DNA from: an uncultured Clostridia bacterium
GTDB lineage: Bacteria > Bacillota > Clostridia > Christensenellales > Borkfalkiaceae
DNA: 20,103 nt
Assembly (NCBI GenBank): GCA_934254825.1
Contig: CAKQMB010000024.1
Coordinates: 1 to 20,103, forward strand
Reading direction: 5' to 3'
Part shown: in pieces, positions 8,675 to 16,783 of the stretch
How positions within the stretch are numbered: the stretch's first letter is position 1
How the letters are laid out: the number at the start of each line of letters is the position of its first letter
The notes under the pieces: model-generated
The model's database searches: none
What the model saw: only the letters and a program-made list of their open reading frames with translations
What the model was told of the DNA's origin: nothing
Program-made: the position numbers and the translations under genes

Positions 8675-9502
8675 ATGAAATTCATCAAAATGCACGCCGC
8701 GGGTAACGATTACGTTTACGTCGACGGCGATAAGTATGACTTTGCGGACGTTTCCGCCGCGGCAAAAAAAATATCCGACCGTCGGTTCGGCGTCGGATCG
8801 GACGGGCTTATCGTTCTCTCCTCCGACAAAACGGGAAAAGCCGACTTTTTTATGCGTATTTTCAACGCCGACGGGTCGGAGGGCGCGACCTGCGGAAACG
8901 GCATAAGATGCTCCGCCGTTTTCGCTTATCTCACAGGCAGAACGACCGCAAAAAAAGTGACCGTGAGAACTCTTTCCTCCGTCCACACGGTGACGTTCGA
9001 AAAGCGCGGATCCGAGTTCTTTTCCTCCACGGATTTTCCGTTGCCGAAAGTTTTACCGAGTCCGAAAATTCCCGATAAAATCTTTAATTTTAAAAACGCG
9101 GAAGCAAATTTCGCATTGGTCGGCAACGGCAATTTACACGCCGTGTTTTTCGACGCGGAAAAAAGCGCGGAAGACATTTCGAGGTTGCTTTTTTCAGCCG
9201 GGATTTTCCCCGACGGAGTGAACGCGGAGAGCGCGAAAATCGACGAAGGAAGCATAATCTGCGACGTGTGCGAGAGGGGGTCGGGGACGACTTTTTCGTG
9301 CGGAAGCGGAGCCGTCGCGACAGCTTTCGCTGCCCGTGAAAAGCTTAATTTCAGGCTTGACAGTTATCCGATTTTAATGCGCGGCGGTACGCTTTTTGTG
9401 CAATTCGACGATAAAAAATCCTATCTCGGCGGAACGGTAACACCCGTTTTCGAGGGCGAAACGTTTGAAACGGAGGACTTTCCGAATGAAATTCAACGAT
9501 AA
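8675..9502 (+). CDS. dapF: Diaminopimelate epimerase
   Basis: A 275-residue DapF that interconverts LL- and meso-diaminopimelate, the last step before peptidoglycan cross-link precursor and lysine. The canonical opening MKFIKMHAAGNDY places Asn11 correctly. The two catalytic cysteines are in ATCGNGIRC (Cys73) and ERGSGTTFSCGSGA (Cys209); FPDGVN at 178-183 is also typical. The usual GNPH motif reads GNLH (152-155), a proline-to-leucine change. No good Shine-Dalgarno is visible before the ATG, and the start lies in a small inverted repeat (CATAC-N7-GTATG), so initiation may be weak or controlled. The gene overlaps dapL by 17 nt, which implies translational coupling. Confidence 0.95.
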   Translation: MKFIKMHAAGNDYVYVDGDKYDFADVSAAAKKISDRRFGVGSDGLIVLSSDKTGKADFFMRIFNADGSEGATCGNGIRCSAVFAYLTGRTTAKKVTVRTLSSVHTVTFEKRGSEFFSSTDFPLPKVLPSPKIPDKIFNFKNAEANFALVGNGNLHAVFFDAEKSAEDISRLLFSAGIFPDGVNAESAKIDEGSIICDVCERGSGTTFSCGSGAVATAFAAREKLNFRLDSYPILMRGGTLFVQFDDKKSYLGGTVTPVFEGETFETEDFPNEIQR

Positions 9503-10640
9503 TTTTTCACGTCTTCCCGCCTCTTACGTCTTCGCTTCTATCGCCGCGAAAAAAGCTCTCGCAAAGAAAAAATGGGGGAACGAACTCGTCGATCTCGGCA
9601 TAGGCGACGTTAAACTTCCGCTTTTTAACTGTGTGAAAAACGAAATGCAAAAAGCCGCCGAAGAGCTTACGAAAGCCGATAAATTCAAAGGTTATCCGCC
9701 CGCGACGGGGTATGATTTTCTCAAAAACGAAATCGTCGAGGACTATAAAAAATCGGGGATTTACTTATCTCCCGAGGAGATTTTCATAAACGACGGGGCA
9801 AAAGGCGAACTTTTTTCCATAAACGCGCTTTTGGGAAAAGGAAGCAAAATTCTGTTTCCCGTTCCGTGTTACCCCGCGGGGACGGAGTCGGCTGTTCTTT
9901 TCGGAAACGAACCCGTACTTTGTAAAGCGGACGAAAATCAGGATTTCCACCCGCCTTTTTCAACCGCATGCGACGCGATTTACCTTTGTTCGCCGTCCAA
10001 TCCGAGCGGGAAAGCACTCGGCAGAAAACAGCTCGAAGAATGGGTCGATTACGCCGTTTTTTCGGGCGCGACGATTTTTTTCGACGGAGCTTATTCCGAT
10101 TACGTTTCGGAAGGCGGCGTGAAATCGATTTTCGAAATCGAGGGGGCAAAGCGTTGCGCGGCGGAAATAAGGTCTTTCTCGAAAGGCTACGGTTTTACGG
10201 GTTTAAGGCTCGGATATATCGTCATACCGAAAGAACAACCCGAACTCAACAAACTCAGGACACGCCTTTCGGGGTGTCTCGACAACGGCGTTTCTTACGT
10301 CGTCCAACGCGGCGGCGCGGCTTGTTTTACCATAGAAGGACAGGCGGAAATGAAAAAGCGGGTGAACTATTACAAAACCAACGCCGCAATAATAAGGCAG
10401 GCGCTCGGAAAAATCGGCGCAAAATGCGTTTCGGAGGGCGACTCGCCTTATGTTTACGCCCGTTGCCCGAGCGGTTTCACCGACGAAACGTTCTGTTCGT
10501 TTTTATCGGATAAAGCCGGCGTTATCGTAACCCCGGGAAAGGGATTTTACGAGCAGAACGGCGAATATTTCCGAGCTTCGGCTTTTCTTTTCCGCGAAGA
10601 TGTTTTAAAGGCGGCGGACAGAATATCGTCGCTCGGTTAA
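9486..10640 (+). CDS. dapL: LL-diaminopimelate aminotransferase
   Basis: A 384-residue fold-type I PLP aminotransferase of the DapL group, which converts tetrahydrodipicolinate directly to LL-DAP with glutamate as amino donor and bypasses the succinylase and dehydrogenase routes. Signatures: LGIGDVKLPL (37-46), GYPPATG (69-75), INDGAKGELF (101-110, cf. the SDGAK motif of DapL), CSPSNPSG (168-175), FFDGAYSDY (198-206) and the Schiff-base lysine Lys233 in SFSKGYGFTGLRLGY. I chose the ATG at 9486 because GGAGG ends 9 nt upstream, inside the dapF end; a TTG at 9465 would add seven residues but lacks a ribosome site. Its product is the substrate of DapF, encoded just upstream. Confidence 0.92.
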   Translation: MKFNDNFSRLPASYVFASIAAKKALAKKKWGNELVDLGIGDVKLPLFNCVKNEMQKAAEELTKADKFKGYPPATGYDFLKNEIVEDYKKSGIYLSPEEIFINDGAKGELFSINALLGKGSKILFPVPCYPAGTESAVLFGNEPVLCKADENQDFHPPFSTACDAIYLCSPSNPSGKALGRKQLEEWVDYAVFSGATIFFDGAYSDYVSEGGVKSIFEIEGAKRCAAEIRSFSKGYGFTGLRLGYIVIPKEQPELNKLRTRLSGCLDNGVSYVVQRGGAACFTIEGQAEMKKRVNYYKTNAAIIRQALGKIGAKCVSEGDSPYVYARCPSGFTDETFCSFLSDKAGVIVTPGKGFYEQNGEYFRASAFLFREDVLKAADRISSLG

Positions 10641-10700
10641 AATTATAACGGTTTGCCGTAACCCGCCGCTTTTTCGCGTTTCAAGGAAAACGCTCCGCAA

Positions 10701-11222
10701 TCAGGCAAAAAACTTCTCTATACCGCCCGCTATCGTCTCCGCGATTTTGTAAACGAGCGAAAATCTGACGAGTCCGAGATTTCCGCCCGCGCCCGGGTCT
10801 TTTTTCTCGTCGACGATGCCGATGATCGACACGTCGCCCGTGTCGCTTAAATTTTTATTCACGCCGAGTCCCGGTTTAACCGGCGAATCGGAAACCCGCA
10901 CCCCGCCGACCTCTTCTTTTCTGCCGACCGCCGCGTCTATCGCGACGACTTTTCCGTAAGGACAGATTTTTTTGACGAATTCCGCCGAAGCGTTTACGTC
11001 GCGGGCGGTAAGCGGGCGTTCGAGAGTTCCGAAAACATAGGTTTTCCCCCGTAATTTTCGTTCTAACAGCGTTCCGATAAGAGGTCCTAAACTATCGCCC
11101 GAAACGGCGTCCGTACCGATACACACGAACACGGGCAGACTATCTCCGACGAACAATTTCAATGCCCGCGCGATATTTTCTTCGGCGCGGGGGCTGCCCG
11201 CGCAAATTGCATACGTTCTCAT
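10701..11222 (-). CDS. yyaC: YyaC-family (DUF1256) putative spore protease
   Basis: A 173-residue protein matching the sporulation-associated YyaC/DUF1256 family, related in fold to hydrogenase-maturation and GPR-type proteases. Visible signatures are CIGTDAVSGDSLGP (34-47), FGTLERPLTARDVN (64-77), AIDAAVG (94-100) and PGLGVNKNLSDTGDVSIIGIV (117-137, about). The conserved acidic residues in GTD and IDAA are the likely metal or catalytic positions (family-based inference). The ATG at 11222 has no clear Shine-Dalgarno, but the length before CIGTD fits the family. The gene is divergent from the cvpA-like gene and convergent with dapL. Its presence suggests an endospore-forming ancestry; it is not proof that the organism sporulates. 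Confidence 0.88.
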   Translation of the reverse strand: MRTYAICAGSPRAEENIARALKLFVGDSLPVFVCIGTDAVSGDSLGPLIGTLLERKLRGKTYVFGTLERPLTARDVNASAEFVKKICPYGKVVAIDAAVGRKEEVGGVRVSDSPVKPGLGVNKNLSDTGDVSIIGIVDEKKDPGAGGNLGLVRFSLVYKIAETIAGGIEKFFA

Positions 11223-11259
11223 AAATAGTATTATTTACACAAAATTATTTCTTAAACGC

Positions 11260-11288
11260 TTGCAAAAAACCTGTTTGTGTGGTAAAAT
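11260..11288 (+). promoter_or_regulatory. Sigma-A promoter of the cvpA-like gene
   Basis: TTGCAA (11260-11265), 17-nt spacer, TAAAAT (11283-11288) preceded by TGG, an extended -10. The start would be near 11295, about 65 nt before the ATG. The region also serves yyaC on the other strand, for which I see no clean promoter. Confidence 0.65.
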
Positions 11289-11359
11289 CAAATAAAGTGA
11301 TAAGATAAAAAGGGGTATTCCCGTTTTCGGGCTTGTCTTATTACGGGAGGATTTACCTG

Positions 11360-11992
11360 ATGGCTCCGATAGATTTCATATGTATTGGAATAATGGTCCT
11401 TTTCGGCTTGATAGGACTTTGGCGAGGACTCGCAAGGCAACTTATGACGTTGTTTTGCTGGTTTTTTTCGCTTATCGCGGCAATAATGCTCGTGCCGCTT
11501 TTCTACAAGCTTTTGTTTGCGGACGGCGCGGCGCTCGAATCGTTAAGAATTACGTTGGAAGGAGCGTTCAAGCTTTTTTCGGTTGCGAAACTCGATGAAA
11601 TCGCGGCGGCTAACGGCATCGTGAACGGCGGCGCGATAATGGCAAGATGGGTCGTTATGTTCGGCGTATTTTTGCTTTTATGGATAGTGATCACGATCGT
11701 ATTCAAGCTTTTGAAACTCGCTTTAAAACCCCTTGCGAACAAAGATCCTCTGTTCGAAGTCGACAGAATTATCGGATTGTTTTTCGGACTTGCGATCGGG
11801 TTTGCGTTATGCGTGCTTATCCTTTCGATACTGTATATTTTAAGAGAAAACTCGCACGAAATCGACAATTTCCTTACGAACACCATAACCTCGGGATGCC
11901 TTACGGAAAAACTCGTATGCCCCGTGGTAACAAAATTCGAGAGTTATCTGAAATCCTTATGGAACGTGTACAAAACCACCGTTATCCGATAA
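11360..11992 (+). CDS. CvpA-family integral membrane protein
   Basis: A 210-residue membrane protein of the CvpA (colicin V production-like) family, whose Gram-positive members are linked to envelope maintenance; biochemical role is unsettled. Four membrane segments are visible at about residues 4-24, 28-50, 90-112 and 137-160. The first carries the family's G-x-x-x-G-hydrophobic-R-G pattern (LIGLWRG), and the last begins with FEVDRIIGLFFGLAIG, the conserved D-R-x-x-G-x-x-x-G motif. I use the ATG at 11360 because GGGAGG lies 9 nt upstream; a TTG at 11333 extends the frame by nine residues without support. The gene is monocistronic between its own promoter and a 13-bp terminator. Confidence 0.85.
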   Translation: MAPIDFICIGIMVLFGLIGLWRGLARQLMTLFCWFFSLIAAIMLVPLFYKLLFADGAALESLRITLEGAFKLFSVAKLDEIAAANGIVNGGAIMARWVVMFGVFLLLWIVITIVFKLLKLALKPLANKDPLFEVDRIIGLFFGLAIGFALCVLILSILYILRENSHEIDNFLTNTITSGCLTEKLVCPVVTKFESYLKSLWNVYKTTVIR

Positions 11993-12018
11993 AACTCTCC
12001 CGATAAAAAAACAAAAAC

Positions 12019-12058
12019 GCCGCCGAACTTCAGAAATCCGAAGTTCGGCGGCTTATTT
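12019..12058. terminator. Bidirectional terminator between cvpA-like gene and der
   Basis: A perfect 13-bp stem (12019-12031 with 12040-12052, arm GCCGCCGAACTTC) has an 8-nt loop. It is flanked by a T-rich stretch on the plus side and an A-rich stretch at 12005-12018 that gives a U tract on the minus strand. It can stop the two convergent transcripts. Confidence 0.93.
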
Positions 12059-12113
12059 ATTGTCTTTTAAATCAAACCTTTCAATTTTTATGAAAATATT
12101 TTTTATATGAATT

Positions 12114-13439
12114 TTAATCGTCCTCGTGCTTTTCGTGAACGAAAATCCTTATCGGCGTACCCTCGAAGCCGAAAGTCTTCCGAAGCGTGTTTTCGATATA
12201 ACGCTTATACGAAAAATGCATAAGATCGGCGGAATTGACGAAAAGAATGAACGTCGGCGGACAAACTCCGTCCTGCACGCAGTAGTAAATTTTAAATCTC
12301 TTTCCGTTTTTCGTCGGCGGTTCGTTGGCGCGGACCGCGTCCGAAACGACGTCGTTGAGCGTTCCCGTGGTGATACGCTTTTGCGCGTTCGCGTAAACTT
12401 CCTCGCAAAGAGGGAATATTTTGTTCGTTCTCTGCCCGTTTTTAGCCGAAATATAAATGGATTTATAGTAATCCATAAACGCGAGATCGCATTTGAGCTT
12501 GTTCTCGAATTCGTTTATGGTGTGGGTGTCTTTTTCGACTTTATCCCATTTGTTCATTACGATTATCGACGGTTTGCCCTGTTCGTGAACGTAACCCGCT
12601 ATTTTAACGTCCTGCTCGGAAAGTCCCTCGAACGCGTCCACAACGATAAGACACACGTCCGCTCTGCGGATTGCCGCAAACGAACGCAAAACGCTGTAAT
12701 ATTCGAGATCTTCGGTGACCGAACGCTTTCTTCTTATGCCCGCCGTGTCGATGAGCATATACTTTTTGCCGTCGACTTCGAGCGGAGTGTCGATAGCGTC
12801 TCTCGTCGTGCCCGCAATGTCGGAAACAATCGTTCTGTCGTAGCCTAAAAGGGCGTTTGTAAGCCTCGATTTGCCCGCGTTCGGCTTGCCGACGATAGCG
12901 ATTTTAAGCCTTTCGTCGTCATCTCCCGCGTCGACGGGTTTAAAATGCGAACAAACTTCGTCTAAAAGATCGCCTAAGCCTTTGGATTGCTCCGCGGAAA
13001 TACCTATCGGGTGTCCGAGACCCAGTTCGTAGAAATCGAAAAGAACTTCGGCTTTGTAATTGTCGAGTTTGTTTACGGCAAGGACGATAGGTTTGCCCGA
13101 ACGGCGTAAAATCTCCGCAACGTCGTAATCCGCCGCGGTAAGTCCCGTTTTCGCGTCGCAGAAAAAGATTACGACGTCCGCCGTTTCGATGGCTATCGTC
13201 GCCTGCTTTTTGATATGCGTCCACATTTCGTCCTGCGATTTGATTTCTATTCCGCCCGTGTCTATGAGCGTGAACGCTTTGCCGCACCACTCGGCGTCGG
13301 CGTAAAGCCTGTCTCTCGTTACGCCCGGAGTGTCCTCGACTATTGAAATTTTCTGACCCGTAACCTTGTTGAAAAACGTGGATTTTCCGACGTTCGGTCT
13401 CCCCACGATCGCTACGAGCGGTTTGTTGTTTGCTGCCAT
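12114..13439 (-). CDS. der: Ribosome biogenesis GTPase Der (EngA)
   Basis: A 441-residue double-GTPase essential for 50S subunit assembly. Domain 1 has the P-loop GRPNVGKS (13-20), the switch sequence DTPGVTRD (36-43), DTGG (60-63) and NKLD (123-126). Domain 2 has GKPNAGKS (184-191), IAGTTRD, DTAGIRRK and NKWD, followed by the C-terminal KH-like domain ending F-G-F-E-G-T-P-I-R-I. The length is typical. The ATG has AGAGGT 8 nt upstream. It lies 117 nt after the glycosyltransferase gene on the same strand; a promoter-like and a terminator-like signal in that gap suggest it has its own transcript. Confidence 0.97.
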   Translation of the reverse strand: MAANNKPLVAIVGRPNVGKSTFFNKVTGQKISIVEDTPGVTRDRLYADAEWCGKAFTLIDTGGIEIKSQDEMWTHIKKQATIAIETADVVIFFCDAKTGLTAADYDVAEILRRSGKPIVLAVNKLDNYKAEVLFDFYELGLGHPIGISAEQSKGLGDLLDEVCSHFKPVDAGDDDERLKIAIVGKPNAGKSRLTNALLGYDRTIVSDIAGTTRDAIDTPLEVDGKKYMLIDTAGIRRKRSVTEDLEYYSVLRSFAAIRRADVCLIVVDAFEGLSEQDVKIAGYVHEQGKPSIIVMNKWDKVEKDTHTINEFENKLKCDLAFMDYYKSIYISAKNGQRTNKIFPLCEEVYANAQKRITTGTLNDVVSDAVRANEPPTKNGKRFKIYYCVQDGVCPPTFILFVNSADLMHFSYKRYIENTLRKTFGFEGTPIRIFVHEKHEDD

Positions 13440-13465
13440 TATGTTACCTCTTTATGCGGGGTCGC

Positions 13466-13493
13466 ATATTAAAAATGTTAAAATCTTTATCAA
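13466..13493 (-). promoter_or_regulatory. Probable promoter of der
   Basis: Minus strand TTGATA (13493-13488), 16-nt spacer, TAATAT (13471-13466). The leader would be about 20 nt, just long enough for the AGAGGT site. Confidence 0.5.
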
Positions 13494-13523
13494 AAAGTCC
13501 GCCTATAAGCCGATTATCGGCGG
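13492..13523 (-). terminator. Probable terminator after the glycosyltransferase gene
   Basis: On the minus strand CCGCC (13523-13519) pairs with GGCGG (13503-13499) around a loop that itself contains GCCGATAATCGGC, followed by AC and five T (13496-13492). It overlaps the -35 of the proposed der promoter. The stem is short. Confidence 0.45.
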
Positions 13524-13556
13524 TTTTGCCCGTTTATCGCCATTAAAAACCGAACA

Positions 13557-14714
13557 TTAAAGAACGTGGAATTTCGCGTTGAGTTTTTCGAAAATCTCGT
13601 CGGCAATTCCCTCTCCGCCGAAGTTTTGAAGTTTATCGACGGAATTTTGCATAGCCGTGAATTTTTCCGAACCGTTCAAAGCCTCCTCGATAAATTTAAC
13701 GCTTTTTTCGGCGTCGAAAATCCTTACCGCGTCGCCGACATACGAAACGTAATGTTCGGCAATGAGTTTTTCTATCGTGTTCGCCGAGTGCGTTACGACG
13801 ATCGGAACGTGGAAAAACGCGGGTTCCAAAAGTCCGCTGCCGCTTTTGCCGAGATAAAGATCGGAAGCGGAGATATATTCGAGAATATTCTCGCAGAACT
13901 CGAACGGATAAAACGCCGTTTTAAGCCCCGTGCCGAGTTTGTCGAGCCGAGCTTTCAGTTCGGGATTTTTCCCGCAGATCGCTATCAGATTTATCGGCAG
14001 ATCCTTTTCGAGAAGAAGCTTGCATATCTGCTCGGTGAGACCTATGCCGTAACCGCCCTCCATAAGAAGAACCGTGAAACGATCTTGCAGTCCGAGTTTG
14101 TTTCTCAGAACGCTTTTATCCCTTTCGACCGAAAAAGCTTCCTGCCTTATTGCCGTGGGAACGAGTTTCAGATTATCCTCGTTAAATCTTTTCGGAAATC
14201 TTTTCATCGCCCGTTTATACCCTTCCGGAATGGAGATCATATCGAGATCGCAAGGATAGCGAAACAGGGCGTTTAAATGCGCGTCGGGTCCGTACATAGC
14301 CGTTATCGGCTTGTTTTCGAGCCTTTCGGCATAATAATTCGTCGCCCAGTGCGTCGAAACCACGCAATCGGGTTTCAGCTCGCGCATATGCTCCATAGAG
14401 TCTCTGAACAGATTTTTATAAAGCTTGGACATCACGAACCAGCTCGAAACTCTCGGTCCGAACAAGTTCATACAGGCAATGTTCAGATAGCCGTAAAAAT
14501 TGCATTTGTTGTACATACGGACTTCGTTACATAGCCTTTTTTCGAATTTTTGCATAGCTTCGCTGCCCGTTTCTTTGAAAAAATCCGAACGGACGACTTC
14601 GAAATATTCGCCGTATTTTTTTTCAAACGCGTCGGCAATGGACTTTTCCGCCATAATATGCCCGAAGCCCGCTTCGACAAACGGGAATACCACTCTCGGT
14701 TTTTTTTCGCTCAT
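13557..14714 (-). CDS. GT28/MGDG-synthase-like glycosyltransferase
   Basis: A 385-residue GT-B enzyme resembling monogalactosyldiacylglycerol synthases, processive diacylglycerol glucosyltransferases (UgtP/YpfP) and MurG. It would move a UDP- or similar sugar to a lipid on the cytoplasmic membrane face. Visible: the acceptor-side loop AGFGHIMAEKSI (15-26), YGPDAH in the middle, LMEGGYG at the start of the C-terminal nucleotide-binding half, and ASDLYLGKSGSGLLEPAF followed by PIVVTH, matching the donor-binding loop. The ATG has CGGAGG 13 nt upstream, a slightly long spacing. It follows an O-antigen ligase-like gene by 170 nt on the same strand, so both may act on an envelope glycan or glycolipid. 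Sugar and acceptor cannot be assigned from sequence. Confidence 0.85.
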   Translation of the reverse strand: MSEKKPRVVFPFVEAGFGHIMAEKSIADAFEKKYGEYFEVVRSDFFKETGSEAMQKFEKRLCNEVRMYNKCNFYGYLNIACMNLFGPRVSSWFVMSKLYKNLFRDSMEHMRELKPDCVVSTHWATNYYAERLENKPITAMYGPDAHLNALFRYPCDLDMISIPEGYKRAMKRFPKRFNEDNLKLVPTAIRQEAFSVERDKSVLRNKLGLQDRFTVLLMEGGYGIGLTEQICKLLLEKDLPINLIAICGKNPELKARLDKLGTGLKTAFYPFEFCENILEYISASDLYLGKSGSGLLEPAFFHVPIVVTHSANTIEKLIAEHYVSYVGDAVRIFDAEKSVKFIEEALNGSEKFTAMQNSVDKLQNFGGEGIADEIFEKLNAKFHVL

Positions 14715-14783
14715 TTTTTTAAGTTTGCCTCCGATGTCGCCGAAATAACGAAGTTTCCGCCCGATAGAAAATCGGCTTGCGTT

Positions 14784-14837
14784 CGTTATATACGCTATGT
14801 GCGTTTTATACGCTGTGTACGTTATTTACGGCATTAT
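14784..14837. repeat. Three tandem 18-bp degenerate repeats
   Basis: Three consecutive 18-bp units start at 14784, 14802 and 14820. They share the pattern CGTT-T/A-T-A/T-T-ACGC/G with the variable ends TATGTG, TGTGTA and CATTAT. They lie in the 170-bp gap between the Wzy-like and GT28 genes. The rest of the gap holds a CCGAT-N5-ATCGG mini-hairpin at 14761-14775. Confidence 0.7.
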
Positions 14838-14884
14838 TCCCCGAATATTTCTTGTCTTTTGTTTTATAAATCTTTTTGATTTTG

Positions 14885-16438
14885 CTAATCTGCCTGTTTT
14901 TCCGGCAAATCCTTTTTATTTTTATAAATCCGTTTTTCCGCAACGACGATCACGAACATTACGAAAAACACCTCGTAAGGTACGAAATAGATTATATCGA
15001 ACAGCGACGCGACCATAAATGCGATAATAAAACAGAACACAAAGAATTTTCCGTCGAATTTTTCTTTGATAAATCTTATCGCAATATCGACAAGCGCATA
15101 CGCCGTGGCGATCAACCCGCAAAGTCCGCTCGAACCGACGAGCTGGAAGAAGAAGCTGTGATAAAGCGCGCGGAACGGCGAAAACGAACCGCCGACGGCT
15201 TTGATAAACCGCGGATCGTAACAAGGATAAGCAAATCCCGTGCCGAAAATCGGCGCCTCTTTAAAATATTCCACAGCCATTTTCCAATATTTGTTTCTGC
15301 CGTTGAGTTTCGGTCCGGTACTGGGACGAATATAATCGATTATGTCCACGTCGCACGCAACCGTTATGATCGCGAGCGCGACGAGCGCGAGAACGACAAA
15401 CGCGCCGTAAACAATGAAAAACGTCGATTTCTTTTCGAGTTTTATCGCCACGAACACGGACAGCACGATAAAGAGCGGTCCGCCGACAAGCATTGCCGTT
15501 CTCGAAAGCGAAAGAACTATCGAAACAGCCGCCAGAAACGCGAGAAGTTCGTAACCTATATAGCGTTTCGTCGTGTAAATCTTATAAAACACCGCGGGAA
15601 GGAGAAACGCGAGCATCGCGCCCGACTGATTGCTTACTCCGCACCCCGTAACGAGATACGGCTTCCAATTCATTATCGAACCGAAGAAATATCCCGATCG
15701 CATACAGTTTTTCCAATTATCGGGTAAAAATTCAAACGGCGGTAATAAATTCAGGATATAAACGTAAATAATTTCGAGCGAAATTATAAGCGCGACTCCC
15801 GAAAACAACGTCATCGCGAAATCTAAAAGTCCGTCGAAGCAATCGGTAACGCCCGACAAAACCGCGTAAAGCCCGAGATAGGACGCCACGCCCACGAGCG
15901 AAAACAAAACGCTTTCCCCGTAATGATATTCTTTTGCCGACGAAACGCCCGATAAAACGAGCGATACCGACACCGCGATAAGCGGTATGATCGATTTTGC
16001 CGTGAGAAAATTCTCCCTTCTTCTGACGCATCTGAAAATTATGCATCCGAACAAAAAGCACCCGCCGAAAACAAGGGGGATTATCGTAGAATTTCTAAGG
16101 TAATAATCCGGTCTGTAATAAGGGTTCGTCGGACTCTGCGGCGGAAAACCCGTGCTGTTTTGCGTGGAAACGACGAATATCGTAAAGAACAGAACGGTAA
16201 GCGCGGGGCGGCAATCGTCCAGAAAAACAAAAAACAACCCTCCGACGAACGCAAAAATCAAAAGCCCCGCCAGATCCCACGCCAAAGCGTGAAAAACAAA
16301 CGCGATAAGGCAGACGACGAAAACAAACGTCGGTTTCAACGCAAATTTTTCAATTTTATCTTTAATTTTTACAACCGATTCAAGCATATTTTCGCCTTGT
16401 TTTCGCCTTGCCGCAAAAAAATCCGCGTACAGGCACAT
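14885..16438 (-). CDS. O-antigen ligase / Wzy-like polytopic membrane protein
   Basis: Up to 517 residues, with about a dozen hydrophobic segments. It fits the Wzy_C (O-antigen ligase/polymerase) superfamily, which joins lipid-linked glycans outside the membrane. Supporting motifs are LSLSRTAM (309-316), GRNKYWKMAVEYFKEAPIFGTGF (about 380-402, the family's R-x-x-x-W then P-x-x-G-x-G) and YHSFFFQLVGSSG with His427, the usual histidine. A large extracytoplasmic loop lies between. The start is uncertain: the ATG at 16438 gives the full length, while the ATG at 16387 (residue 18) has an AGG 7 nt upstream and would begin closer to the first membrane segment. The promoter at 16480-16507 suits either. 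In a Gram-positive setting the glycan would be a wall polysaccharide or teichuronic-like polymer (inference). Confidence 0.85.
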   Translation of the reverse strand: MCLYADFFAARRKQGENMLESVVKIKDKIEKFALKPTFVFVVCLIAFVFHALAWDLAGLLIFAFVGGLFFVFLDDCRPALTVLFFTIFVVSTQNSTGFPPQSPTNPYYRPDYYLRNSTIIPLVFGGCFLFGCIIFRCVRRRENFLTAKSIIPLIAVSVSLVLSGVSSAKEYHYGESVLFSLVGVASYLGLYAVLSGVTDCFDGLLDFAMTLFSGVALIISLEIIYVYILNLLPPFEFLPDNWKNCMRSGYFFGSIMNWKPYLVTGCGVSNQSGAMLAFLLPAVFYKIYTTKRYIGYELLAFLAAVSIVLSLSRTAMLVGGPLFIVLSVFVAIKLEKKSTFFIVYGAFVVLALVALAIITVACDVDIIDYIRPSTGPKLNGRNKYWKMAVEYFKEAPIFGTGFAYPCYDPRFIKAVGGSFSPFRALYHSFFFQLVGSSGLCGLIATAYALVDIAIRFIKEKFDGKFFVFCFIIAFMVASLFDIIYFVPYEVFFVMFVIVVAEKRIYKNKKDLPEKQAD

Positions 16439-16479
16439 TCTTCCAAAGCCTGTCCGATAAAAATATATACGGATATAAT

Positions 16480-16507
16480 ACTATATTTCTTTATAAAAAG
16501 CAATCAA
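16480..16507 (-). promoter_or_regulatory. Probable promoter of the Wzy-like gene
   Basis: Minus strand TTGATT (16507-16502), 16-nt spacer, TATAGT (16485-16480). Five of six bases match at -10. The leader is about 35 nt to the outer ATG or 86 nt to the inner one. Confidence 0.5.
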
Positions 16508-16522
16508 AGAGAGGTCGTTTAA

Positions 16523-16730
16523 GCTCACAGATTTTTATTTCACCGAAAATTTTAAGTGAAAACGGCTTTCGATTTTGAAAAATTCCGGAGCCGACGAAAA
16601 CCCGGAATAAGGACAATCTTCCCGTTTTTGCGCCCGAAATTCAATCCGATCAAAGCAAAAAACGCCCGATAATCGACTTATAGCCCGCTTTTTATAAACA
16701 TTTGTCGTAAATTCCGTTGATATGCAAAAC
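16523..16730. other. Non-coding gap, no supported gene
   Basis: This A/T-rich gap lies between the Wzy-like promoter and the cysteine-rich gene's terminator. I see no ORF with a ribosome site. It has weak hairpins: TTTCAC-N12-GTGAAA near 16538-16561 and ATTCCGG (16582-16588) with CCGGAAT (16602-16608). Neither has a U tract. Confidence 0.5.
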
Positions 16731-16763
16731 GGGCTGTCGCGGTTTTTTTCGCCGCGACAGCCC
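16731..16763 (-). terminator. Terminator of the cysteine-rich gene
   Basis: A perfect 12-bp stem (16731-16742 with 16752-16763, arm GGGCTGTCGCGG) encloses a 9-nt loop. On the minus strand it is followed by only GTTTTG; on the plus strand T-rich sequence follows. It lies 20 nt past the stop of the small gene. Confidence 0.75.
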
Positions 16764-16783
16764 GAATGTATTTTATTTTTTGT

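Noticed and set aside
9465..9485. TTG start extending dapL by seven residues
   Set aside because: The GGAGG sits inside this extension and is correctly spaced for the ATG at 9486.
9968..10513. Arg/Phe-rich plus-strand ORF within dapL
   Set aside because: It is a shifted-frame shadow of dapL with no start signal and an implausible composition.
11333..11359. TTG start extending the CvpA-like protein by nine residues
   Set aside because: The GGGAGG lies within the extension, 9 nt before the ATG at 11360, and the shorter N-terminus fits the family.
12126..12848. 240-codon plus-strand ORF opposite der
   Set aside because: It is antisense to a highly conserved, complete Der protein and has no ribosome site.
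14550..14879. Plus-strand ORF containing an RYIRYVRFIRCVRY-like stretch
   Set aside because: The repeat peptide comes from the three 18-bp DNA repeats in a spacer; the rest is antisense to the GT28 gene.
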